Origin: Acidobacteriaceae bacterium
Lineage (GTDB): Bacteria; Acidobacteriota; Terriglobia; Terriglobales; Acidobacteriaceae
DNA: 64,000 bases
Assembly (NCBI GenBank): GCA_903642235.1
Contig: CAHJWL010000004.1
Coordinates: 248,001 to 312,000 of the forward strand
Direction of reading: 5' to 3'
The position numbers and the translations under genes are program-made. Of the stretch, positions 46,544-53,726 are shown in pieces (position 1 is the first letter of the stretch; every line of letters begins with the position of its first letter). The notes under the pieces are model-generated. The model saw only the letters and a program-made list of their open reading frames with translations, was not told the DNA's origin and did not search any database.

Positions 46544-46768
46544 TTATTTCGCTTTCTTCTGCGCCGTTCTGCTAACTCTTCCCTCAGCGCTGGGAGTCCC
46601 CTTCCCTGCTGTCTTTGTGGCAGTCTTGTGGCTGGCTTTGCTAGAGCCTTTCGGTCGGCCTGGACCTCGCTTTACGGTGGCGGCCGGGTTATCAGAGAGC
46701 AGGTTACGGGCTTGTTGTAAGCGAGCAATTTCGGCGTCGATTGAGGCGATCAGGGTTGTAGTATCCAT
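46544..46768 (-). CDS. Small basic H-NS/AT-hook-like protein
   Basis: About 74 residues from the ATG at 46768 (MDTTTLIASIDAE). A short helix that may dimerise is followed by KRGPGRPKGSSKASHK, with the GRPKG core of an AT-hook, and a lysine-rich tail (SRTAQKKAK). Similar short proteins with an N-terminal coiled helix and a basic tail act as nucleoid-associated silencers in plasmids. Its N terminus resembles that of the gene at 36654-37142. Function is inferred from these motifs. Confidence 0.65.
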   Translation of the reverse strand: MDTTTLIASIDAEIARLQQARNLLSDNPAATVKRGPGRPKGSSKASHKTATKTAGKGTPSAEGRVSRTAQKKAK

Positions 46769-46902
46769 GTCCGGATCAGTGTACGTGGCCTCGACGCTGG
46801 TTTTCGGTACAACAGAGAGGCAGCGGAACTGCGCCATGGGCTCGGCCCATCATCAGAACGGGTTGGCTTCTTTAGTTTCCGCCTTCGCAGGGAGGTTTTC
46901 GA

Positions 46903-47337
46903 GTGTTAGCCAAGCGAGGGATTCAACGGGCACTCTACTGTGGCTGCGGTGCCGAGAAGATCCTAGCTCAGGGCCTGTGCGCCACTTGCTACACACTACG
47001 ACGGCAGGACGAGGAGCATTTTGGCGGTCTGCGGGAGATGGTGCTGAAGCGGGATGGCTATGCCTGCCGGGTGTGCGACGCTCCGGGACGGCAGAAGCGA
47101 TCGATCACGGTACACCACCGCGTTCCGGGCAAGTCAGTTTTGCACTTGATGATCTCACTTTGTCCGGCCTGTCATGCCAAGGTTGAGCGAACCAAGGTGG
47201 TTCGCTCCCGCATGCCGACTTTATTGCTTGAGCTGTGGCGGGAAAAGCATCCCGCCGGGCACGAACAAACCATGCTCGACTTCGGCGCGCAGGATCCGCC
47301 GGCGGCGCGGAAGCTCTTCGAAGGCAAAACAGACTGA
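46903..47337 (+). CDS. HNH endonuclease-domain protein
   Basis: A 144-residue protein with a GTG start seven bases after GGGAGG. It has an N-terminal zinc-ribbon-like set of cysteines (YCGCGAE, GLCATCY), then VLKRDGYACRVCDAPG and VHHRVPG, then LCPACHAKVE, which give the H-N-H order with two Cys pairs. A stand-alone plasmid HNH protein; it could be a nicking or restriction enzyme. It lies between the cas operon and the replication origin. Confidence 0.85.
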   Translation: MLAKRGIQRALYCGCGAEKILAQGLCATCYTLRRQDEEHFGGLREMVLKRDGYACRVCDAPGRQKRSITVHHRVPGKSVLHLMISLCPACHAKVERTKVVRSRMPTLLLELWREKHPAGHEQTMLDFGAQDPPAARKLFEGKTD

Positions 47338-47613
47338 GCTTCGCCAACAGACACGGCGGGTGTAAACCTAGGCCTGACTTTGCTAGTTGTTCCGGTACTT
47401 CCCTCCTCCGCCTCCATACAGCCGCTAGGCTTGTTTTGGGGATGTACTGGATGCCTCGAGAGTCACTGAAGCTGGCTAGGGGGCGTTCTGCTTCCCTGCC
47501 GCAGGTTCTGGAGGTTTGTCTTAATGGCTTAGAGAGCCCTAACCTTCATAGGAATGTTTTGGCTGTTGTTTGATCTGTCCATAGATTCACAGTCTCCACA
47601 GGGTCTACTCCTG

Positions 47614-47650
47614 TTGTTCTCTTGACCTTGTGTTCTCTTGTTTTCTCTTG
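47614..47650. other. T-rich tandem repeats next to iterons, DUE candidate
   Basis: Three near-copies of TGTTCTCTTG end at 47624, 47640 and 47650. AT/T-rich short repeats beside iterons are the form of the DNA-unwinding element in iteron plasmid origins. Confidence 0.5.
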
Positions 47651-47665
47651 CTTCCTATTAAGGCG

Positions 47666-47879
47666 TACGCGGAACCCCTTGTGGAAATACGCGGAACCCC
47701 ATTGCTTTGTACGCGGAACCCCGTTTTGAAGTACACGGAACCCCATCTAAGCGTACGCGGAACCCCATCTGCGCGAGCTGAATTCCTGCCGCCTGGGTGA
47801 ATAAAGGCGTACGCGGAACCCCATTCTTAGAGGGGGCAATCGCAAGCGTACGCGGAACCCCATTTGTACGCGGAACCCC
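47666..47879 (+). repeat. Iteron array (8 copies of TACGCGGAACCCC), plasmid replication origin
   Basis: Starts at 47666, 47688, 47710, 47732, 47754, 47810, 47849 and 47867. The first five are spaced exactly 22 bp, two helical turns, which is characteristic of Rep-binding iterons; the last three are irregular. Copy 4 has one mismatch (TACACGG). The array ends six bases from the 3' end of the repA gene. This is the origin of the plasmid-like unit. Confidence 0.9.
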
Positions 47880-47884
47880 CATTG

Positions 47885-48844
47885 TCAGCTTCTCCTGATC
47901 CGATTTCGATCCACATCATCTGGCAACATGCCTTGAGCCGCGCGATTTACCCATACGCCTTCTGGTACGGCATCAATTCTGACACTGGGCCACAGTATTC
48001 GTAGTTCCTTGATGGCTTGCTCCGCATGCTGTCTAAGCCGACGATCATTTGAATCGTCGTCTGGGAACATCTCTCGTAAAGAGTCCCATGGAATGACGCT
48101 CTCACTTTGAGCTGCATAGCAGCGGTAATAAAGCCACAGAAGAAGGTCGTGGACATGCGAGGAGCCTTTGTTTTGAAGCCAGAGGCTTCTCGGCACAGCG
48201 ACATGATGCTTTCTGATGTCATCGAAGAGCATGCGTGTTAAGACGAAGCCGTAACGATCAGCAAGTTCAGGCAAGCTCTGCTGCAAAGCGTCATCGTCGG
48301 AGTCGTCCTTAATGGACGCCGGAAGGTAGGACTTCTCAACGACAGTGAAAAACTGATCAGCTTGAGCAGTCTGTGTTTTACGCTCGATGCTTATGACCAA
48401 ACCACTAATCCGCCGAAATCGCTCTCGCAGCTCCCTGTTGTTCTTCCCTCCCCGGCTCTGACCAATCTCATCCTGGTATTCAACTGCAGAGTTCCACGGG
48501 ATAAAGGGAGAATTTGACGATATAGCTCGATCGAAGATCCATGCGAGAAGCTTTCGATCGGCACCAAACGGAAGAGGCACGTCGCGCATGCCGGCCGTAA
48601 ACGTGACGTACAGGATTGATCCGTCTCCCAGCCGTGCGCTTCGCGTGATTTTATTTTTGTCAGTTGCGCGGTATGGCAGGGTACAGAGAATCATTGCTTG
48701 GGCGATTTTGATGATTTCATCTCCAAGCTTGCCCGTGTTCCGATCATCTGCAAGAGAAGCTACTCGCAAAGCCTTTTTTTCACGAGCCGCGCGCCGTTCC
48801 GCCACGTAGTCACGTTTCTTAGGCGAAGGAATGATCTCTGTCAT
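47885..48844 (-). CDS. repA: Plasmid replication initiator, RepA_C family
   Basis: A 319-residue initiator. VPLPFGADRKLLAWIFDRAI at about residues 87-110 and the following RELRERFRRISGLVISIE match the RepA_C (PF04796) type, and a C-terminal winged-helix region with HVHDLLLWLYYRC follows. The iteron array lies immediately downstream of its stop. It is the last gene of a parA - small partner - repA cluster. The reading frame is intact, so the unit could replicate when excised. Confidence 0.85.
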   Translation of the reverse strand: MTEIIPSPKKRDYVAERRAAREKKALRVASLADDRNTGKLGDEIIKIAQAMILCTLPYRATDKNKITRSARLGDGSILYVTFTAGMRDVPLPFGADRKLLAWIFDRAISSNSPFIPWNSAVEYQDEIGQSRGGKNNRELRERFRRISGLVISIERKTQTAQADQFFTVVEKSYLPASIKDDSDDDALQQSLPELADRYGFVLTRMLFDDIRKHHVAVPRSLWLQNKGSSHVHDLLLWLYYRCYAAQSESVIPWDSLREMFPDDDSNDRRLRQHAEQAIKELRILWPSVRIDAVPEGVWVNRAAQGMLPDDVDRNRIRRS

Positions 48845-48870
48845 AAAAAAACATAACTTTCTACTACTAT

Positions 48871-48898
48871 CGGTAGTTGCTACCTTGCTACTTTGCCA
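48871..48898. promoter_or_regulatory. TTGCTACTTTGC motif upstream of repA (copy 1 of 3)
   Basis: Contains TTGCTACCTTGCTACTTTGC, about 30 bp upstream of the repA start. Similar sequence lies before the two other genes of the cluster (49241-49270 and 49837-49858). Probably a binding site for the small partition protein. Confidence 0.55.
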
Positions 48899-48900
48899 CT

Positions 48901-49233
48901 TTATCGACGACGACCATCTTCAGATTGCATGGATTTGTAAGCCTCAACCAAGGTTCTATCAATTTCGACCTTCCTACAGGCCAAACGCAAAGCTTCTGAA
49001 TCCGACAGATTTCTAAAGCCCTGCGACTTCATGAAGTCTTTGATAGTGTCGAGGCGATCGATATCTTGTTGGTAAAGGCTGACAGACAGCTTAGGAGCGC
49101 GAGTTCCTCTAGCAGTCTTCTCAATCCGCACCTCAGGAAAGACGTGAACTGTTTTCTTCGCTTCTGTACTGGATTCAATTTTCGGAAGCGATGTTTTCAG
49201 CTTGGAGAGAAGTTCTTGTGTATTGGAGGACAT
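48901..49233 (-). CDS. Small partition partner, ribbon-helix-helix type
   Basis: A 110-residue basic protein directly downstream of parA. The N-terminal half is flexible and lysine-rich. The C-terminal half, KLSVSLYQQDIDRLDTIK followed by LSDSEALRLACRKVE, has the strand-helix-helix form of a DNA-binding dimer. Type Ib ParA systems use such small ParG/Omega-like proteins as centromere binder. The role follows from position between parA and repA and from this fold pattern. Confidence 0.7.
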   Translation of the reverse strand: MSSNTQELLSKLKTSLPKIESSTEAKKTVHVFPEVRIEKTARGTRAPKLSVSLYQQDIDRLDTIKDFMKSQGFRNLSDSEALRLACRKVEIDRTLVEAYKSMQSEDGRRR

Positions 49234-49240
49234 AATGCTC

Positions 49241-49270
49241 CTTTGCTATGTTGCTACTTTACGACTTTGC
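49241..49270. promoter_or_regulatory. TTGCTACTTT motif upstream of the partition partner gene (copy 2 of 3)
   Basis: TTTGCTATGTTGCTACTTTACG, close to the element before repA, placed between the parA stop and the start of the small partner gene. Confidence 0.5.
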
Positions 49271-49836
49271 TTCTTTACTGAACCAACAATTTCTAGAGCC
49301 ACTTTGAACAACTCTTCTCTAGCCTCACCGCCGAGCGACCTCCAGCCCATCAGTACGGCGTGCTGGTAGGCCTGTCTACGGCGAAGTGTGTTCTTGAATG
49401 CAGGCAGGCCTATTCGATCAGCCATATCGTCGAGATCTCTGGCCAAGATAGTTCCTGGCTGCACCTGGTTGAAAAGGACATGCGCCCTATCTTGTGCACC
49501 TTCACGGCGAATCAGTATTGCCGTGTCTCTCGACGTGAATAGGTCAGCGGGTGACGGTGACGTCACGAGAACCACAACATCAGCCCGCTGAATAGAGTCA
49601 GTCACTTCCTTGGATTCAAGACGGGGAGCGGTGTCGATGAAAAGGGCTCCATACTCCTGACCGGGTTCGGCCAACTCAAGCCCTCCGATCTCTTCAATCC
49701 AGCGAGTAGCGGTGTGTTGAGGGTCGGTATCAAGAAGGGCCACTTTGTGGCCTGCTTCGACCAGGGCGGACCCAAGCAGCACTGAAAGTGTTGTCTTTCC
49801 GCTCCCGCCCTTTCCGTTGCAAAGTGTGATTATCAT
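49246..49836 (-). CDS. parA: ParA partition ATPase
   Basis: A 196-residue Walker-type partition ATPase. It starts at the ATG at 49836, so that CNGKGGSGKTTLS (deviant Walker A KGGSGKT at residues 9-15) stands near the N terminus; the longer frame to 49872 adds 12 unlikely residues. LLDTDPQHTATRW follows as Walker A', and FIDTAPRLE as Walker B. Small size without an N-terminal HTH marks a type Ib ParA, so it needs the small partner for DNA binding. Confidence 0.92.
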   Translation of the reverse strand: MIITLCNGKGGSGKTTLSVLLGSALVEAGHKVALLDTDPQHTATRWIEEIGGLELAEPGQEYGALFIDTAPRLESKEVTDSIQRADVVVLVTSPSPADLFTSRDTAILIRREGAQDRAHVLFNQVQPGTILARDLDDMADRIGLPAFKNTLRRRQAYQHAVLMGWRSLGGEAREELFKVALEIVGSVKKQSRKVAT

Positions 49837-49858
49837 TTTGTAGCAGAGTAGCAAAGTC
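49837..49858. promoter_or_regulatory. TTGCTACTCTGC motif upstream of parA (copy 3 of 3)
   Basis: On the minus strand this reads ACTTTGCTACTCTGCTACAA and abuts the parA start. It shares the TTGCTAC core with the elements before the partner and repA genes. Confidence 0.55.
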
Positions 49859-50005
49859 CTAATCACATTCATTCATTTCTTCGTAATGCTGCAAATAAGA
49901 GTATCTGCTTGATTAATCACTCGCCGCCGCATCGAGGCACAACCCGGCCAGTCACGAAGCATCCCTTACTCCGCTCCGATTACCCACTTTGATCTCGACA
50001 TTCGC

Positions 50006-50575
50006 CTAAAGCCCCGTGCTCCGTTCCGCCTCCATCTTTTCGAGCTCTTGGAACATGCGCCTCAGCTCGTCGCCATCGGTGTCGACGGCCGGGGGCTTCT
50101 CGGGTTCATAGGCGGTGGCGAAGGCGTCGGCGTCGTTGTCGAGCACGCGGGCGAGGATCACGAGGGACTCGAGGAGATCTTCGAGCGAGCGGAAGCTGAT
50201 CTCCATCCGGCCGCGGCGGAGCGCGATCGAGTCGGGCAGGGCAGGGAGGCCGAGGGGGTCGAGATCCCTGCGGACCAGGGCCCGGATCTTTCTGCGGGGG
50301 CCGGCTGCCTTCTCCCGGCGGACGGTCTCAAACAGACCGGCGACGTCCTCTGCCTCCCGGACCCGGTCGAGGAAGCCCACCAGCACCTCGCGGTCGACCA
50401 GATGGGCGGTTCCGACCGGCACGGTCGGGAGCAGCTCGAGCAGTTTGCCGGCGCCGCGGGGCTGGAGCTCGAACAGCCGCTCGAGGTCGCGGCGGTCGTA
50501 GTGCGACCGGACCGAGTTGGCCACCGTGCGGCGGATCTCGTGCAAACGGGGGAGCCAGGACGGGGGCCGGGCCAT
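50006..50575 (-). CDS. Integrase-associated protein of unknown function
   Basis: A 189-residue charged, highly GC-rich gene divergent from integrase copy 2. It is rich in Arg, Leu and Glu (SHYDRRDLERLFELQPRG, LARVLDNDADAFA) and mostly helical. Its base composition is like that of the integrase and unlike that of the par/rep cluster, so the two probably moved together. There is no equivalent next to integrase copy 1. No family is recognised. Confidence 0.65.
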   Translation of the reverse strand: MARPPSWLPRLHEIRRTVANSVRSHYDRRDLERLFELQPRGAGKLLELLPTVPVGTAHLVDREVLVGFLDRVREAEDVAGLFETVRREKAAGPRRKIRALVRRDLDPLGLPALPDSIALRRGRMEISFRSLEDLLESLVILARVLDNDADAFATAYEPEKPPAVDTDGDELRRMFQELEKMEAERSTGL

Positions 50576-50681
50576 GCGAGAAATCTCCTAAACGCCTGGA
50601 AACAGCCTAGATCAAGGGTGCGGAGAAGGGAAGGGATGGGGGCCTGATCGCGCACTAACCCGGAGCGGACAGAGAGAAGAT

Positions 50682-51686
50682 TACCCACGACAATGGGTAT
50701 TGTCAGGGCTAAACTGCTGGCATGGTCAAACCATCCGAAACCGAAGAAGCAGCCGTGGCAGGGCAGGAAAGCGGCCTGGATCTCGCCGTCCTGCCTGCGC
50801 AAGCACCTGCTTTGACCCCCTCTCAGCTCGAGCTCCGCCGCCTAGTGGTGAACGCGGTCACGGCCGCGACCTCGAAGCAGGCCTACGGGGCCGCCCTCAA
50901 TCACCTGTTCGCCTTCTCCGCAGGCCGGCCGCTCACCCGCTCGCTTCTCCAGGAATGGAAGTCCGGGATGGACGACCTCGCCCCCTCCTCGATAAACGTC
51001 CGGCTCTCGGCTGTGCGCAAGCTGGTCGGGGAAGCCCGGCGCAACGGCCTGCTGGGAGTGGAGGAGGCGGCCTCGCTCACGGACATCCCGAACGTCCGGC
51101 AGCAGGGAACGCGGCTGGGCAACTGGCTCACCCGCGAGCAGGCCAAAGAGCTCCTGGCGGTCCCCGACCGGTCGACCCTCAAGGGCAAGCGGGACTACGT
51201 GATCCTGGCTCTCCTGGTCGGCTGTGCTCTGAGGAGAAAGGAGCTGGCCGCGCTCGAGGTCGAGACCATCCAGCTGCGCGAGGGCCGCTGGGTCCTGATC
51301 GATCTGGTAGGGAAGGGACGGCGGGTCCGCACCGTGGCGGTGCCGCTCTGGGTCAAGCAGGGCATCAACGCCTGGATGACCACGGCCGCGATCGAAGGGG
51401 GGCGGCTGCTGCGGTCGATCCGCAAGGGCGGTAAGGTCGGGGCGGGGCTGAGCGACTGGGCGGTGTGGGACATCGTTACCGAGTCCGCCAAACAGATCGG
51501 CATCGAGCGCTTCGGGGCTCACGATCTGAGACGAACCTGCGCGAAGCTCTGCCGAAAAGCCGGCGGCGATCTCGAACAGATCCGGTTCCTGCTCGGACAC
51601 TCCTCCATCCAGACCACGGAACGCTACCTTGGGTCGGAACAGGAGATCGCGATCGCGGTGAACGACAACCTGGGATTGTGAGCTCC
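50682..51686 (+). repeat. 1005-bp perfect direct repeat, copy 2
   Basis: Second copy of the segment at 13714-14718, same orientation. It begins at the TACCCA-CGACAA-TGGGTA inverted repeat and ends at GAGCTCC. Only this copy keeps the divergent accessory gene, so it is more likely to be the original location. Confidence 0.95.
50722..51681 (+). CDS. Tyrosine recombinase / integrase, copy 2
   Basis: Identical 319-residue product to 13754-14713, with the complete active site R171, K198, H267, R270, H293 and Y302. It is divergent from the accessory gene at 50006-50575, with about 145 bp between their starts, so a shared control region with the inverted repeat is likely. Confidence 0.93.
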   Translation: MVKPSETEEAAVAGQESGLDLAVLPAQAPALTPSQLELRRLVVNAVTAATSKQAYGAALNHLFAFSAGRPLTRSLLQEWKSGMDDLAPSSINVRLSAVRKLVGEARRNGLLGVEEAASLTDIPNVRQQGTRLGNWLTREQAKELLAVPDRSTLKGKRDYVILALLVGCALRRKELAALEVETIQLREGRWVLIDLVGKGRRVRTVAVPLWVKQGINAWMTTAAIEGGRLLRSIRKGGKVGAGLSDWAVWDIVTESAKQIGIERFGAHDLRRTCAKLCRKAGGDLEQIRFLLGHSSIQTTERYLGSEQEIAIAVNDNLGL

Positions 51687-51816
51687 GGATTTACCAGGCA
51701 TCTTCGAGGCTACGGAAGAAGCGGCTCTATTGAGCCGCCCGAGTGACTGTGTTGTACGAGAGAACCTCCTAGGTCAACGTCAAAGCATGTCAATTAGCGG
51801 AAAGGCAGGTCTACAA

Positions 51817-53337
51817 CTAAGCTTGCTCGGTTCCGGGTGCTCCAAAAGGGAGAAAGAATCGAAACACCGTGCCATGCTTTGGCTTGCTACGTACTTGCAG
51901 GTTTCCGCCGTGCTTTGCTACGATCTCTTGCGAGATCCAGAGTCCCAGCCCCGTTCCTGTTATGCCTTTGGTCGAAAAAAACGGCTCGAAGATGCGCGAC
52001 TTGATTGCCGCCTCCATCCCGTGTCCGGTGTCCGCAATAGTCAATACGACACCGCAGACTCTGGAGCTCCAATTAGTTTCTTCGCGCGTTCGTAGGATGA
52101 GGCGACCGCCATTTAGCATCGAATCCATCGCATTCCCTATAAGGTTCGCGATCACTTGCCGTATTTCTCCGGCTTGGGCATGAACAGTCGCCCTCGCCTT
52201 AAATTGACGGGTTACCTGTATGTTCCCGCGTTGCAGACGCGTCTCCAGCAGCGTTAGCACAGTTTCCACAAGCTCTTCAGGCGCGATTGCCTCCTGGCGT
52301 GTAGAGCCGCGATAGAACCGCAGAGTCTGCATTGTAATTTGCGACACGCGATTCAGTTCCTGTTGCGCGAGCGTCACATAGCCTCGCGCATCCTCAGGCA
52401 GCTCCGTGTTCGAAACAAGATAGAGACAGTTGACGATAGCTTCCAGTGGGTTATTGATCTCATGGGCGATGGAAGCAGCCAACCGACCCGCCACCGCCAG
52501 CTTCTCCGCCTGCCGTAACGCATGTTCGCTCTTTTTCTGCAGCGACAGGTCCGCCACAAATGCCGCAAACTGCCGCGAAGCCTCATCCGCCTCTGGGTTC
52601 AGCAACGCAGTACCGATCAGCACCTCGACCACTGAGCCACTGCTGGTGTGACAAACAGCCTCAAAAGGCGAGGTAGTTGATGCCCCGTCTGCGCACGCAA
52701 GCTGCGCCGCGTAAATGTCACCGCAAACCTGGTCAACCCTCTCGTTACCGGACGCGAGCTCTTCCGGCGACCTGTGTAGGAGCCGTCCAATCGCTTGATT
52801 GGCATACATAATTCTTCCCGCATTATCGTTTAACAGCAGCCCCAGCGGCATAGCGTCTACCAAATGACGAAACTTTTCTTCGCTGGCCCGCAGCGCCATC
52901 TCCGCAGCGAGCTTTCCGCGTCGCTCGCTTGCTTCCTTTAGCTCCCGCTCCAGCGCCGGCACTAGTCGCATCAGGTTCTGCTTGGACACGTAATCTTGTG
53001 CGCCAGCCCGCATCGAATCAACTGCCGTCTGCTCCGACACGACGCCCGACATCATGATAAATGGAATATCCAGCCCTGAAGCTCTTAGGAGACGCAGAGC
53101 CGCCGGACCGCTAAAACTGGGTAGGTTGTAGTCGCCAAATATGACCTCTGGTTTGTCATCCTTGGTAAGCTCCGTCTGCATTTCCAAAGAAGTTTCTACG
53201 CGCACAATGCAAGGAGCATAGCCGTGCTTACGGAGATGCCGATCCAACAGGAGGGCATCATCTGGATTGTCTTCGACCAGGAGGATCTGGAGTGCGCGCG
53301 CGTCTAGCTTGGCGGACATTCGTTCAAAACCAGCCAA
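51817..53337 (-). CDS. Receiver-PAS-histidine kinase
   Basis: A 506-residue soluble signalling protein. The receiver (about 16-130) has phospho-acceptor D69 in FGDYNLPSFSG. A PAS domain (about 160-280) begins with KFRHLVDAMPLGLLLND. The dimerisation helix carries AASIAHEINNPLEAIVN, and the HATPase has NLIGNAMDSM and TGTGLGLWI boxes. The last gene of a three-gene operon; its 5' end overlaps the CheY-like gene by 34 bp, although an internal ATG (53319) would shorten this. Confidence 0.92.
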   Translation of the reverse strand: MAGFERMSAKLDARALQILLVEDNPDDALLLDRHLRKHGYAPCIVRVETSLEMQTELTKDDKPEVIFGDYNLPSFSGPAALRLLRASGLDIPFIMMSGVVSEQTAVDSMRAGAQDYVSKQNLMRLVPALERELKEASERRGKLAAEMALRASEEKFRHLVDAMPLGLLLNDNAGRIMYANQAIGRLLHRSPEELASGNERVDQVCGDIYAAQLACADGASTTSPFEAVCHTSSGSVVEVLIGTALLNPEADEASRQFAAFVADLSLQKKSEHALRQAEKLAVAGRLAASIAHEINNPLEAIVNCLYLVSNTELPEDARGYVTLAQQELNRVSQITMQTLRFYRGSTRQEAIAPEELVETVLTLLETRLQRGNIQVTRQFKARATVHAQAGEIRQVIANLIGNAMDSMLNGGRLILRTREETNWSSRVCGVVLTIADTGHGMEAAIKSRIFEPFFSTKGITGTGLGLWISQEIVAKHGGNLQVRSKPKHGTVFRFFLPFGAPGTEQA

Positions 53338-53726
53338 TACATTCCGAGTTGACGCGTGGCCTCTGCAAAATCGTTGAAGTTTACAGGCTTCCGTATATAA
53401 CTATTCACTCCAAGCTGGTAGCTTCGAACCACATCACGTTCTTCGTCTGATGAGGTCAGCACGACAACCGGAAGAGTCCGCGTGTCGTCGTATTCACGGA
53501 TACGTTTCAACACTTCCAGACCATCCAGCTTCGGCAACTTGAGATCTAGGAGAATTACCTGGGGCTTGATGGAGTCTGGCCCGCACAGCAAGCTTACTGC
53601 TTCTTCTCCGTCGCGCGCGACCCGCACCTCATTTGCCATATTCGATTTTTTCAGCGCGCGAATCGTCAGAGCTTCGTGGTCGGGGTCGTCTTCAACAAGC
53701 AGAATCAACTTCTTCGATTCGATCAT
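53304..53726 (-). CDS. CheY/Rcp1-like single-domain response regulator
   Basis: A roughly 140-residue receiver with no output domain. D61 (LLDLKLPKLDGLEVL) is the phospho-acceptor; VVVLTSSDEERDV and YIRKPVNF supply the T/S and K. Closely resembles Rcp1 partners of phytochrome-like kinases. The ATG at 53726 overlaps the stop of the CHASE3 kinase gene by 4 bp and is preferred to 53753. Confidence 0.93.
   Translation of the reverse strand: MIESKKLILLVEDDPDHEALTIRALKKSNMANEVRVARDGEEAVSLLCGPDSIKPQVILLDLKLPKLDGLEVLKRIREYDDTRTLPVVVLTSSDEERDVVRSYQLGVNSYIRKPVNFNDFAEATRQLGMYWLVLNECPPS

Noticed and set aside
47666..47879. Repeat cluster considered as a second CRISPR array
   Set aside because: The 13-bp units with 22-bp period leave 9-bp gaps, too short for spacers; position beside repA identifies iterons.
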